From assembly GCA_029211145.1 (NCBI GenBank), contig JARGEQ010000126.1:248001-312000 (forward strand): DNA of 64,000 bases, written 5' to 3'. Positions 36,128 through 44,982 of this stretch are shown in pieces. Source of the stretch: Marinimicrococcus flavescens (GTDB lineage Bacteria > Pseudomonadota > Alphaproteobacteria > Geminicoccales > Geminicoccaceae). Position 1 is the first letter of the stretch; every line of letters begins with the position of its first letter. The position numbers and the translations under genes are program-made. A model generated the notes under the pieces. It saw nothing but the letters and a program-made list of their open reading frames with translations, made no database searches and had not been told where the DNA came from.

Positions 36128-37591
36128 CTAGACGAGCTCGCCGGTAAGCTCGCTGCGCAGGCGGGTCCGGAACTCGTTGATCGAGCGCAGATGCGCCTTG
36201 AGCTCCTGGCGCTCGCTGGCGGCCAGAGCGCGCGGGTCGATGAGGCTGCCCACCGGGCGGTGCTGCTCATAGTCGGAGATCTGCCGGCGCAGGATCTGTC
36301 CGGTGATGAACGCGAAGGCGCGCTCGAGGGCGTAAGCCTCGTCCGCTGACAGGCGGCCGCCGGCGCGCAGTGCCGCGATCCGCGCCAGCGTGCCGGTGGC
36401 CGAAACCCCTTCCTTCAGCGCCAGCAGCCGCACCGCCTCGGCGAGCGGGAGGGTGCCGCCGAGCTTGAGATTGAGCTGGCCGCGATGCTCGGGGACAGCG
36501 CGCTCGAGCCGCAGCCGCCCGAAAAGCCCGATTGCCGCATGATGGTCGGCCTGGATCGCGAACATCTCGCGCAGGAAGCGCGGATGCTCCTGCGCCGCGG
36601 CGGTCGCGAAGGCGCGAAGCTCGCCCGCCATGCGGCCCTCGCCGAAGACCGGCCGGAAGTCGAAGAAGATGTCGCTCGACAGCAGCATGTTCTCGTGGCG
36701 CCGGCGCATCCACGAGAGGAGTTGCTCGCGCCACTGGCCGAGCGTCTTGCGCCACACCGGATTGATCGCCATCACGCCGCCGCGGCACAAGGGAAATCCC
36801 AGCCCGTCGAGATGCCGGCCTAGCCGGTCGGCCGCCTCGATGAACCACGGGTCGATCTCGCCGTGCCGCCGGTCGGGGTAGTCCTCCAGCACGAAACCGT
36901 GGTCCTGGTCGGGAAAAAGGGCGCTCTCGCCGCGCCCGCCCGAGCCCATGACGATGCAGTCGAAGGCGACCGGCGGCGCTCCCTGCCCCGCCTCCGCCAT
37001 CGCCGCCAGGATCAGTCGCAGGACGCGGCGGTGGATGTCGTTGTTGATGTCGGAGATGAGCGCCAGGATCTCCGGTGCTGCAACGCCGTCGTCGAACAGA
37101 TGGCGGGCCAGCTCGACCTGCGCTGCCTTGACCCGCGCGAGGCCGGCAAAATCGCCCTCGTGGGTAAGCCGATCGATCTGCTCGGCCAGCGGCCCCGAAG
37201 CCCGGGCCAGGGCTGTGTCGAGGTGCAGCATGCCGAGCAGCCGCCCCGCGGCGTCGGCCACCGGCAGGTGGCGGAGCCCATGGCGGCGCATGTAGCCGAT
37301 CGCCTCGTAGAGGTGACGGTCGACGTCCACGGTCCGCACCGGCGCGCTCATGAACGCATCGACCGGCTGCCCGCCCACCCCGCGGCACGCGACCCGCCGC
37401 GTCACGTCCTGCTCGGTGAGAATGCCGAGGATCGAGCCGTCGGCGTCGACGATCACCGCCTCGCCGGCGCCGCAGGCCGTCATGCGGGCGACCAGCTCGG
37501 CCACCGGGGTGCCGGGGGTGACGGACAGCGGCGGCGGCCCCATCCAGGCGCGCACCGGATGCCGGAACACCTCGGTCGCCGAACTCGCCAT
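36128..37591 (-). CDS. CBS-domain protein with DUF294 putative nucleotidyltransferase (GlnD-like)
   Basis: 487 residues. Two CBS domains occupy about 10-130 (GILTEQDVTRRVA; HGLRHLPVADAAGRLLGML in part) and probably bind an adenine nucleotide. Then a DUF294 nucleotidyltransferase-like domain has the catalytic motif GSGGRGESALFPDQDHG (about 217-233), and a C-terminal helical domain carries RRRHENMLLSSDIFFDFRP (in part). Relatives are signalling nucleotidyltransferases thought to modify a protein partner in response to energy charge, sometimes beside exonucleases or symporters. No cyclic-nucleotide domain precedes the CBS pair. The target is unknown. Confidence 0.9.
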   Translation of the reverse strand: MASSATEVFRHPVRAWMGPPPLSVTPGTPVAELVARMTACGAGEAVIVDADGSILGILTEQDVTRRVACRGVGGQPVDAFMSAPVRTVDVDRHLYEAIGYMRRHGLRHLPVADAAGRLLGMLHLDTALARASGPLAEQIDRLTHEGDFAGLARVKAAQVELARHLFDDGVAAPEILALISDINNDIHRRVLRLILAAMAEAGQGAPPVAFDCIVMGSGGRGESALFPDQDHGFVLEDYPDRRHGEIDPWFIEAADRLGRHLDGLGFPLCRGGVMAINPVWRKTLGQWREQLLSWMRRRHENMLLSSDIFFDFRPVFGEGRMAGELRAFATAAAQEHPRFLREMFAIQADHHAAIGLFGRLRLERAVPEHRGQLNLKLGGTLPLAEAVRLLALKEGVSATGTLARIAALRAGGRLSADEAYALERAFAFITGQILRRQISDYEQHRPVGSLIDPRALAASERQELKAHLRSINEFRTRLRSELTGELV

Positions 37592-37825
37592 GGCCTTCTC
37601 CGCCGGCCCTCACCGTCCTATCCTTAAGCCGCCGGATGCGGTGGCGCCACCGCGGGGCACAAGCTGCAGGCCTGCATACTCCGGAGCGCGGCAGGGCGCT
37701 TTACGCGATATGTCCCGGCAGGTTACCGGAACAGGACGCCTGTCGCCTTTCAGGAGTGCGAGGAATCGCCACGCAATCCTGACCGGACAAGCAAGGGGCG
37801 ACCGGCACCCGAGCGGAAAGAGCAT

Positions 37826-38938
37826 TTGACCAGCGACACGCGCAGCCAGCTCACGGATTCCGCAACCCCCGGCAGCAGCCCGGCCCGGCCGAGCTTCTGC
37901 ATGATCAACTACAATGGCGAGGCGGTGCTGCGCGAGGCGCTCGGGGCCGCGATGCGGCAGGCGCATCTCTTTTGCGAGATGCTGCTGGTCGACAATGGCT
38001 CGAGTGACGGCAGCGTGGCCCTGGTGGAGCGCGAGTTTCCCGCCGTGCGGGTCGTCCGGCTGCCGGAGAACGGTGGCGCTGGAGCAGCCCGCAACGCCGG
38101 TTTCCGCGAAGCCCGCTCCGACTTGATCCTCTGTCTCGACAACGACGTGGCCGTGGCCGAGGGCTGTCTCGAGCAACTCGTGGAGGCTCTCGAGAGAAAC
38201 CCCGGGGCCGTCGTGGCGATGCCGGCCGTGGTCTATGCCCACCGGCGCGAGGTGATCCAGTATGCCGGCGCCGGCAGCCACTATCTGGGGTTGATGACGC
38301 TGCATCAGCAGGACCGGCCGCTGGCCGCTGCCGACCGTACGGTGCGCAAGGTGGCCTCGGTAGTCACCTGCGCGTTCCTCGTCGACCGCTTGCGCCTGGG
38401 CGACGCCGCCCCGTTCGACGAAGCCTTCTTCTACCAGATGGAAGATCATGATTTCGGCGTCCGTCTGCGGGCGCGCGGCCTCGAGGTGCTTGCCGTGCCC
38501 GGAGCGGTGGTGTTTCACGGCAAGGGCACCGAGGGCATGTCGATCCGCCAGACCGGCGACTATTCCTCCGCCCGCGTCTATTATCTGATCCGCAATCGGT
38601 GGCTGTTCCTGCTGAAGAACTATGGTGGCCGAACGCTGCTGGTCCTGGCGCCGATGCTGCTGGTCTACGAGACCGTCCAGCTCGCCATGGTGCTGAAGAA
38701 GGGCTGGACCGCCGAGTGGGCCCGTGCCGGGCGCTGGATCCTCGGCCATCGCCGGCAGATCGCTGCCGAGCGCCGCCGGGTGCAGGGGCTGCGCGCTCTG
38801 CCCGACCGAACGCTTCTGGAGAACGGTCCGGTGCCGTTCCGCGACGAGCTGGCACGGGGGCGCCTCGAGCGGCTGGGGCGGCGCGCCCTCGATGCCATGG
38901 CCACCGCCTACTGGAAGGGAGCCGTGCGGCTGCTTTAG
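37826..38938 (+). CDS. glycosyltransferase family 2
   Basis: 370 residues; the start is a TTG, since the only later ATG (MINYNG) lies inside the first beta strand of the fold. GT-A motifs: CMINYNGEAVLREAL, LLVDNGSSDGS and CLDNDVAV (the DxD-like metal site), with a long C-terminal part containing a short hydrophobic segment (TLLVLAPMLLVYETVQLAMV). It adds a sugar to a growing glycan from a nucleotide-sugar donor on the cytoplasmic face. First gene of the glycan cluster that runs to 49935. Confidence 0.88.
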   Translation: MTSDTRSQLTDSATPGSSPARPSFCMINYNGEAVLREALGAAMRQAHLFCEMLLVDNGSSDGSVALVEREFPAVRVVRLPENGGAGAARNAGFREARSDLILCLDNDVAVAEGCLEQLVEALERNPGAVVAMPAVVYAHRREVIQYAGAGSHYLGLMTLHQQDRPLAAADRTVRKVASVVTCAFLVDRLRLGDAAPFDEAFFYQMEDHDFGVRLRARGLEVLAVPGAVVFHGKGTEGMSIRQTGDYSSARVYYLIRNRWLFLLKNYGGRTLLVLAPMLLVYETVQLAMVLKKGWTAEWARAGRWILGHRRQIAAERRRVQGLRALPDRTLLENGPVPFRDELARGRLERLGRRALDAMATAYWKGAVRLL

Positions 38939-38960
38939 CTCTTTATGATGCACGTCCACC

Positions 38961-40277
38961 GTGACATCCGGAATTGTCGAGCCAGTGCCCATCAGCCAAT
39001 GCGAAGAATGCGCCGCCAAGGATGAACCCACAGTGACGGGAGGTCCTGTGCTGGCCGGTGCAGAGCCCGGCGGCGCCGGGCGGCGCGCGCTCCTGCTCGC
39101 ACCCCAGCCCTTCTACGCCGAGCGCGGCACCCCGATCGCCGTGCGCTACGTGCTCGAGGCCCTGAGCGCGCTGGGCTGGGAGGCCGATCTCCTGACCTTC
39201 CCCATGGGCAGCGAGGTGGCAATCGACCAGGTGCGGATCCATCGCGTCGGCAACCCGCTGCGCCTTGCCACCGTCCCCGTCGGCTTCTCGTTCGGCAAGC
39301 TGGCCCTCGACGCCCTGCTCGCCCGCGATCTCCGCCGGCTCCTCCAGAGCCGGCACTACGACGTGATCCACGCCGTCGAGGAGGCGGCGCTGATCGCCAC
39401 CTTCGTGAATGGCCGGAGCGGACCGCCCCTGATCTACGACATGGCCTCCTCCCTGCCGGAGTCGCTGGCCGAGAAGCCGCTGTTCTCGCGCTGGCCGGTG
39501 CAGGCGGTGGCGCGCGCCATGGAGCGGCGGATGCTCAGCCGGGCGAGCTTCGTGATCTGCTCCGCGGGCCTCATCGGCAGAGTGCGGCGGATGGCTCCGG
39601 GGGTGCCGGCGCGCGAGTGGCGCTTCCCCGCGCCGCCCGGTGCCAGGACCGACGATGCCGCCCCCGCCCTGCGCGAGGAGCTGGGCCTCGACCCGTCCTG
39701 GCGCATCGCGCTCTATGGCGGCAACTTCGCCAGCTACCAGGGTGTCGGGATGCTGGCCGAGGCGGCCCACCGGCTCATGAGCCGGCGCAAGGACCTTGCC
39801 CTCGTGCTGGTCGGGGCCGCCGACGAGGAGGAAGCGCGAGCCTGGAGAGAGCGGCTGGGCCCGGAGCTGGCGCCGCGCGTGCGGGTCCTGAGAAGGCAGC
39901 CGCGCGAGCGGGTGGCGTCCTTCACCGCCCTGGCCGACATCCTCGTCTCGCCGCGCTCCTCGGGCACCAACTTCCCGCTCAAGCTCTTCGACTATCTGGC
40001 GACCGGCAAGCCAATCCTCGCCACCGACATCGAGGCCCACCGAACCGTCCTGACCGAGGAGCTTGCCCTGCTCGTTCCGCCATCGCCCGCGGGCCTCGCC
40101 CGCGGCCTCGAGCTGCTGCTCGACGAGCCCGCCCGCGGCGCCCGCCTGGCCGCGGCCGGCCGCGCCTTCGCCACCCGGCACCTGAGCTGGCCCCGCTTCG
40201 TGGCGCTGGTGAACGAGGTCTACGAGGCCGCTCTCGTCTCCGGCGCGCGGCAGCAGGCCGCCGGATCGGCCGCGTGA
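38961..40277 (+). CDS. glycosyltransferase family 4 (GT-B fold)
   Basis: 438 residues. The N-terminal half opens with APQPFYAERGTPIAVRYVLEAL, like capsule and EPS GT4 enzymes, and has DVIHAVEEAAL. The C-terminal donor-binding half has LYGGNFASYQGVGMLAEA, FTALADILVSPR and TNFPLKLFDYLATGKPILAT (the key P-L-K-L-x-D/E-Y region). The start is uncertain: GTG 38961 gives 438 residues, while GTG codons near 39034-39049 after GGGAGG would remove about 25-30 residues. Its stop overlaps the next gene's GTG. Confidence 0.88.
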   Translation: MTSGIVEPVPISQCEECAAKDEPTVTGGPVLAGAEPGGAGRRALLLAPQPFYAERGTPIAVRYVLEALSALGWEADLLTFPMGSEVAIDQVRIHRVGNPLRLATVPVGFSFGKLALDALLARDLRRLLQSRHYDVIHAVEEAALIATFVNGRSGPPLIYDMASSLPESLAEKPLFSRWPVQAVARAMERRMLSRASFVICSAGLIGRVRRMAPGVPAREWRFPAPPGARTDDAAPALREELGLDPSWRIALYGGNFASYQGVGMLAEAAHRLMSRRKDLALVLVGAADEEEARAWRERLGPELAPRVRVLRRQPRERVASFTALADILVSPRSSGTNFPLKLFDYLATGKPILATDIEAHRTVLTEELALLVPPSPAGLARGLELLLDEPARGARLAAAGRAFATRHLSWPRFVALVNEVYEAALVSGARQQAAGSAA

Positions 40278-41497
40278 CGGCATCGCGGCGCCTGAAGATC
40301 TGCTACGTGGTGCCGGCGCACGGGCTGCTGAGCACCGCCGGGCCGACCCGCAACGTCCTGAATCTGGCCCGCGCGCTCGAAGAGTGGGCCGATGTGACGG
40401 TGGCCTTTCGCCGGGTTCTCGACGAGCGCCCGCCCGAGGACATGCGGGTACTGGAGATCCAGCCGCATCTGCCGCGCGGCGCGGTGGTCGACGATTCGGC
40501 GATGCGCGGCCTCGGCCTGCGCGAGTTCACGGACTATCTCCTCGAGCTGCGCCGCTTCACCCAGCAGATCGTCCGGCGGTTCGACGTGATCCTCGAGAAG
40601 AGCTGGCTGCTCTCGGGCTATCTGTCGGCCCATGCGCTGCGCCACGGCGGGCGCGGGATCCCCGTCGAGAATGTCGTGCCGAGCGCACGGCGGCACGAGA
40701 CGGCGGGCCTCGCCAAGCGCCTGCGGGTCGAGATCGGCTGCCAGCTCGCCGGCATGCATCTGCGCCAGGCGCCGCTCATCATCGCCGAGACCGAGCAGCT
40801 CCGGCAGGACATCGCGCGTCACTGGCGGGTGCGCCCGGAACGGGTCGAGGTGGTGGGCCTCGGCGTCGACCGCAGCCTGTTCCGCCCGCAGGACCAGGGC
40901 AAGGCTCGCGACGCGGTGGGCATCTGCCGCGAGGGCTGCGTGCTGCTCTATGTGGGCGCCCTCGACGAGACCCACAATCTGGCCTCGGCGATCGAGGCGG
41001 TGGCGCTGCAAGACGCTCCCGACCTTGCTCTGCACATCGTCGGCGACGGCCCGCAGCGCCAGCGCTACGAGGCCCTCGCGCGGCGCGGCCCCGGCCGTGT
41101 GGTGTTCCACGGGCGCGTACCCCACGACGCCGTTCCACGATACATCGCCGCTGCCGACCTGTGCCTCGCACCCTATGATGCACGGGCATTCGCCACCGGC
41201 TCGCTCGGCTACTCGACCATGAAGGTGCCCGAATATCTGAGCGTCGGCCGGCCGGTCGCGAGCGCGCCGAGCGCGCGGATGCTCGAGCTGCTGCGGCATG
41301 GCGAGACCGGGTTCCTGTTCGAGAACTCGCTTGCTCGGTGGCAGGCGTTCCTCGCCGACCGGCCGAGCCGGCAGCGCCTCGCCGAGATGGGCGCGCTCGC
41401 CGCGCGCAGCGAGCTGCACGGATGGGACAAGACCGCCCGGCGCTATCTGGCGCTGTGCGAGCGACTGGTGGCGGCGCGCGCCGCCGCAGGGGACTGA
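40274..41497 (+). CDS. glycosyltransferase family 4 (GT-B fold)
   Basis: 407 residues, starting at a GTG that overlaps the stop of the preceding glycosyltransferase gene (GTGA). N-terminal CYVVPAHGLLSTAGPTRNVLNLA is a typical acceptor-domain start. The C-terminal half has VEVVGLGVDRSLFRP, LLYVGALDETHNL, HIVGDGPQRQRYEAL and the donor-site region KVPEYLSVGRPVAS. Cytoplasmic, acting on the same glycan as its neighbours (inference). Four bases separate it from the next gene, a small membrane protein. Confidence 0.88.
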   Translation: MTASRRLKICYVVPAHGLLSTAGPTRNVLNLARALEEWADVTVAFRRVLDERPPEDMRVLEIQPHLPRGAVVDDSAMRGLGLREFTDYLLELRRFTQQIVRRFDVILEKSWLLSGYLSAHALRHGGRGIPVENVVPSARRHETAGLAKRLRVEIGCQLAGMHLRQAPLIIAETEQLRQDIARHWRVRPERVEVVGLGVDRSLFRPQDQGKARDAVGICREGCVLLYVGALDETHNLASAIEAVALQDAPDLALHIVGDGPQRQRYEALARRGPGRVVFHGRVPHDAVPRYIAAADLCLAPYDARAFATGSLGYSTMKVPEYLSVGRPVASAPSARMLELLRHGETGFLFENSLARWQAFLADRPSRQRLAEMGALAARSELHGWDKTARRYLALCERLVAARAAAGD

Positions 41498-41501
41498 AGG
41501 G

Positions 41502-41951
41502 ATGGGGTGGTATCAGGTCGACGCGCTCGTTCATCTCGTGGCCTCGCTTCTCGTGACCGGCTACACGCTGTTTTGGGCCATCATGGCGCTGGCGCTGGGA
41601 CGCACTGCCCGCCCGGCCGAGGCGGCGCGCCTTCTGGGCGTCGTCAGGGACAGCCGCTGGCCGCACGTGCTCGTGCCCTTCTCCCTGCGGCTGCGCCTAC
41701 CGACGGTGGGCTGGCTGCTGCTTGCCGTCGCCGCGCTCAGCGGCGTGCTCGCCGGCCTCCTCGGCCACAGCGTCGCGGTCGGGGGCATGGGCGGCGCCAT
41801 GACCCCGCTGCTTGCGCTCAAGCTCGTTCTTTTCGTCGCCCTGGTGGCCGGCCACGCGCTCGCCATGCGGCGGCCGCAGGCGCCCCTGCTCTACATGAAC
41901 TTCCTCCTCACGGTCGCCATCGTCGCGATCTCCGCCAACCTCATGCGCTGA
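41502..41951 (+). CDS. small integral membrane protein (CopD-like fold), first of a pair
   Basis: 149 residues, about four membrane helices (VDALVHLVASLLVTGYTLFW, VGWLLLAVAALSGVLAGLLG, LLALKLVLFVALVAGHALAM, LYMNFLLTVAIVAISANLMR). It starts 4 bases after the glycosyltransferase stop and ends 7 bases before a second protein of similar size. A His in the first helix and the overall four-helix layout recall the CopD superfamily, but similarity is low. Function in the cluster unknown. Confidence 0.72.
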   Translation: MGWYQVDALVHLVASLLVTGYTLFWAIMALALGRTARPAEAARLLGVVRDSRWPHVLVPFSLRLRLPTVGWLLLAVAALSGVLAGLLGHSVAVGGMGGAMTPLLALKLVLFVALVAGHALAMRRPQAPLLYMNFLLTVAIVAISANLMR

Positions 41952-41958
41952 GGCCGGC

Positions 41959-42390
41959 ATGGCGCTCTACCAGATCTCCGTCACCCTGCACCTGCTCGCC
42001 GCCATGCTGTGGCTCGGGCACATGTTCGTCTGGTCGCTGATCACCGGGCCGGCGCTCAAGCGCGTCGAGCCGCCGCAGACAGCCGAGCTGCTGCGTGAGC
42101 GCAGCGTCTTCATGGGCGCCTTCGGCTGGCCGGCGCTGGCCCTGCTGATCCCGACCGGCCTCTACCAGCTCGCCGCGCGCGGCATCACCCTGGGCGACAT
42201 CGCCTCCCTGAGCTTCCTCGAGCTGCCGGACGGGCCGGTGCTCGCCGCCAAGCTCCTGCTGGTGCTCTGGATGGTGGTCTACCAGGCGGTCTGGGCGCAT
42301 CACCGGGCGCCGGTCGCGGTCTACGTCAACATGGCGGCCGCCCTGCTGATCCTCGCCGCCTCCGTCGTCGTCGTCCGGGGCTGGGAGTGA
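41959..42390 (+). CDS. CopD-family small integral membrane protein, second of a pair
   Basis: 143 residues with about four helices. SVTLHLLAAMLWLGHMFVWSL contains the two spaced His residues (LHLL...WLGHMF) typical of CopD-superfamily membrane proteins, which often coordinate haem or copper. Later helices are WPALALLIPTGLYQLA and LAAKLLLVLWMVVYQAVWAHH. It is co-transcribed with its preceding partner; its stop lies 2 bases before the next ATG. A pair of CopD-like proteins in a glycan cluster is unexpected; role unknown. Confidence 0.78.
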   Translation: MALYQISVTLHLLAAMLWLGHMFVWSLITGPALKRVEPPQTAELLRERSVFMGAFGWPALALLIPTGLYQLAARGITLGDIASLSFLELPDGPVLAAKLLLVLWMVVYQAVWAHHRAPVAVYVNMAAALLILAASVVVVRGWE

Positions 42391-42392
42391 GC

Positions 42393-43937
42393 ATGACAGC
42401 GTCGCGCGTCCTGGTTCTCGCCCTCGAGCTCGGCGACGGGCCGCTCATCTGCCGGTGGGCGCAGGAGGGCCGGCTGCCGGCGATCCGCGCGCTGCTCGAG
42501 CGCGGCCGCTCGGGCCCGCTCGCCACCACCGCCGAGCTCCTGCACGTCTCGCCTTTGCCCTCGCTCTACACCGGCACCGGCCCCGGCGAGCACGGCGTCT
42601 ACTTCACCTTCCAGCCCGCCCCGGGCCTGCAGGGCTGGCAGCGCTTCCAGGAGGGCATCTACGGGCAGCCGAGCCTGTGGCAGCTCGCCAGCGAGCAGGG
42701 CCGCCGCTGCACCGTGCTGGATGCCCCCTACACGCATCCCGAGCCGGGTTACCAGGGCCTCCAGATACTGAACTGGGGCACCTGGGCGCACTATCTGCCG
42801 CCGGGCTCGACGCCGCCCGGGTTGCTGCGGGAGCTGGAGAAGGCCTGCGGCGCCTACCCGCTCGGCCTCGAGGCGCACGATATCGGGTTCATGGAGCTCG
42901 ATCCCGCCGACATGAGCCGCCGGCTCGTCGAGGCACTGCGCCGGCGCGCCGAGGCCAGCCGCTGGCTGATGCGCCGGCAGCCCTGGGACCTGTTCTTCAC
43001 CGTCCTCGACGAGAGCCACCCCGCCGCGCACTATTGCTGGCGCCCCGACGGCGGCGGCGAGAGCCAGCCGCACCTCCTCGCGGTCTACGAGGAGCTCGAC
43101 CGGACCGTGGCCGCGCTGGTCGAGGAGGCCGGCCCCGAGGCGACCGTGATCCTGGTCTCGGGCGACGCCATCGGCCCGAACCATGCCGGCTGGCACCTGC
43201 TGCCCGAGATCCTGGCGAGGCTCGGCCTTTTCTCCTCGGCCGACCTGCCGGCCGACGGCGCGCAGAAGGCGGCAGCACCGCGGGACAAGAAGCTCGACCC
43301 GGTCAAGGCGCTGCGCGACCTGCTGCCAACGGACCTGCGCAAGAGCCTCGCCCGCATGCTGCCGACGGCCCTGCGCGACCGGCTCGCCAAGCGGGTGGAC
43401 ACCGCCGCCATCGACTGGGCGCGCACCAAGGCCTACTGCCTGCTGACCGACCTCGAGGGCTGCATCCGGATCAACCTCAAGGGCCGCGAGCCCGAGGGCA
43501 TCGTCGAGCCCGGCGCCGAGCACGAGGCGCTGTGCGCAGAGATCGAGGAAGCGCTGGGCGCCCTCGTCAATCCGGCGACCGGCCGTCCGGCCGTGGCGCG
43601 GGTGCTGCGGGCCGGGGAGGCCTTCCCCGGCCCGCGCCGCGACTGGCTGCCCGACCTCGTCGTGCTCTGGGACCGCGAGGCGCCCATCACCGCGCTCGCC
43701 TCGCCGCGCATCGGCACGGTCGCCGGGCCCTCGCCCGACCACCGGCCGGGGACCCACGCCGGCCCCGGCTTTGCGGTGGTGGCGGGCCCCGGCGTCGCGC
43801 CCGGCGCCCTGCCTGCAGGAGCCCATATCGAGGATCTGGCGCCGGCGGTCCTCGCCGCACTCGGCTGCACGGTGCCCAGCCACATGACCGGCAACCCCCG
43901 GAACTTCCTCCAAGCCGCCGCTGGCAAGGGAGCGTGA
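42393..43937 (+). CDS. alkaline phosphatase superfamily protein (phosphodiesterase/nucleotide pyrophosphatase-like), paralog 1
   Basis: 514 residues, no signal peptide. Fold markers: LALELGDGPLI at the N-terminus, where members usually have a metal-binding Asp (here Glu), the nucleophile region HVSPLPSLYTGTGPGEHG, LDESHPAAHYCW, VSGDAIGPN where SDHG is usual, and a final PGTHAGPGF His motif. Several canonical metal ligands are thus exchanged. It aligns along its whole length with the gene at 44979, including the WARTKAYC and GxIRINLKGREPEGIV segments. ATG 42393 is chosen because GGGAG lies 5 bases upstream. Perhaps hydrolyses or transfers a phospho-group on the glycan or its lipid carrier (inference). 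Confidence 0.82.
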   Translation: MTASRVLVLALELGDGPLICRWAQEGRLPAIRALLERGRSGPLATTAELLHVSPLPSLYTGTGPGEHGVYFTFQPAPGLQGWQRFQEGIYGQPSLWQLASEQGRRCTVLDAPYTHPEPGYQGLQILNWGTWAHYLPPGSTPPGLLRELEKACGAYPLGLEAHDIGFMELDPADMSRRLVEALRRRAEASRWLMRRQPWDLFFTVLDESHPAAHYCWRPDGGGESQPHLLAVYEELDRTVAALVEEAGPEATVILVSGDAIGPNHAGWHLLPEILARLGLFSSADLPADGAQKAAAPRDKKLDPVKALRDLLPTDLRKSLARMLPTALRDRLAKRVDTAAIDWARTKAYCLLTDLEGCIRINLKGREPEGIVEPGAEHEALCAEIEEALGALVNPATGRPAVARVLRAGEAFPGPRRDWLPDLVVLWDREAPITALASPRIGTVAGPSPDHRPGTHAGPGFAVVAGPGVAPGALPAGAHIEDLAPAVLAALGCTVPSHMTGNPRNFLQAAAGKGA

Positions 43938-43941
43938 GACG

Positions 43942-44982
43942 TTGAGCATTCGCATACTGCAGGTCGGCGCCGGCATCCGCGGGCGCCATTGGACGCAGTT
44001 CGTGAAGGAGCATCCGGGCACGGACTGCGTGGCCCTGGTGGAGCCGGTCGAGGCGAACCGCGAGCAGGCCCGCGCCGTCCTGGGCGAGACCTGCCGCTAC
44101 TTCGCCACGCTTGAGGAGGCGCTGGAAGCGGTCGAGGCCGACGCGGCGCTCATCACCAGCCCCGACCGCCTGCACGCCGAGCATGCCATGAGCTGCCTCG
44201 AGGCCGGCCTGACGGTGATGATCGAGAAGCCCTTCACCCCGACCGTGGCGGAGGCGGCGGCGGTGCTCGACAAGGCGCGCCAGACCGGGCTGCAGGTCCT
44301 GGTGGCCGAGCAGTACCGGTTCTGGCCGGCCGAGCGCACGGTGCGCCGGCTTCTCGAGAAGGGCCTGATCGGGCGCGTGGACCACGCAACCCTGGTCGAC
44401 CGCCGGGCCATGCCGGCTGGCACCGAAGGTCCGTGGATGGCCGAGCTCGACCATCCGCAACTCCAGGACATCGCAGTCCATCACTTCGATTCGCTGCGCA
44501 TGTGGTTCGGCCGGCCCACGGCGATCAGCGCCCGCACCTGGAACGCGCCGTGGAGCGACTATCGAAGCGGCAGCAACACCGAAGCCACCATGACCTTCGG
44601 CGACGTGCATGTGCAGTATGTGGGCACGCTGCGCTCGCACCGCTTCGGCTGCTCGCTGTGGATCGAGGGTGAGAAGGGCGTCATCTGGACGAACCGGAAA
44701 TACGTGGCGCATCGGCCGGCGGGGAGCCGCTGGTTCCGCCCGGTCCGCAATGTGAAGGTGCCCAAGGGCGACGAGGCGCCCTACCCCAAGGGCGGCACCG
44801 TCTCGCTGCTCGACAGCCTGTGCGCCGCGGTCCGCGAGGGGCGACCGGCGGAAACCCACGGGGCCGACAATATCTGGTCGATCGCCATTCTCGAGGCTGG
44901 CAGGATCGCCGACAAGGAGCGCCGCGAGGTGGCCATCGCCGAGGTCGGTGACGGCGCCTGGGTGCCGAAGGTCTCGGGATGA
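43942..44982 (+). CDS. Gfo/Idh/MocA family oxidoreductase
   Basis: 346 residues starting at TTG (GGGAG about 10 bases upstream). An NAD(P)-binding domain has VGAGIRG at 8-14, and the family EKP motif is in MIEKPFTPT (95-97). The catalytic-site region is DIAVHHFDSLRMWFG, with the usual Asp/His pair. Such enzymes oxidise or reduce sugar hydroxyls on nucleotide-sugars or inositols. It sits between the two alkaline-phosphatase-superfamily paralogs and its stop overlaps the second one's start (ATGA). A role in making a modified sugar, such as a keto- or amino-uronate, is plausible. Confidence 0.9.
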   Translation: MSIRILQVGAGIRGRHWTQFVKEHPGTDCVALVEPVEANREQARAVLGETCRYFATLEEALEAVEADAALITSPDRLHAEHAMSCLEAGLTVMIEKPFTPTVAEAAAVLDKARQTGLQVLVAEQYRFWPAERTVRRLLEKGLIGRVDHATLVDRRAMPAGTEGPWMAELDHPQLQDIAVHHFDSLRMWFGRPTAISARTWNAPWSDYRSGSNTEATMTFGDVHVQYVGTLRSHRFGCSLWIEGEKGVIWTNRKYVAHRPAGSRWFRPVRNVKVPKGDEAPYPKGGTVSLLDSLCAAVREGRPAETHGADNIWSIAILEAGRIADKERREVAIAEVGDGAWVPKVSG

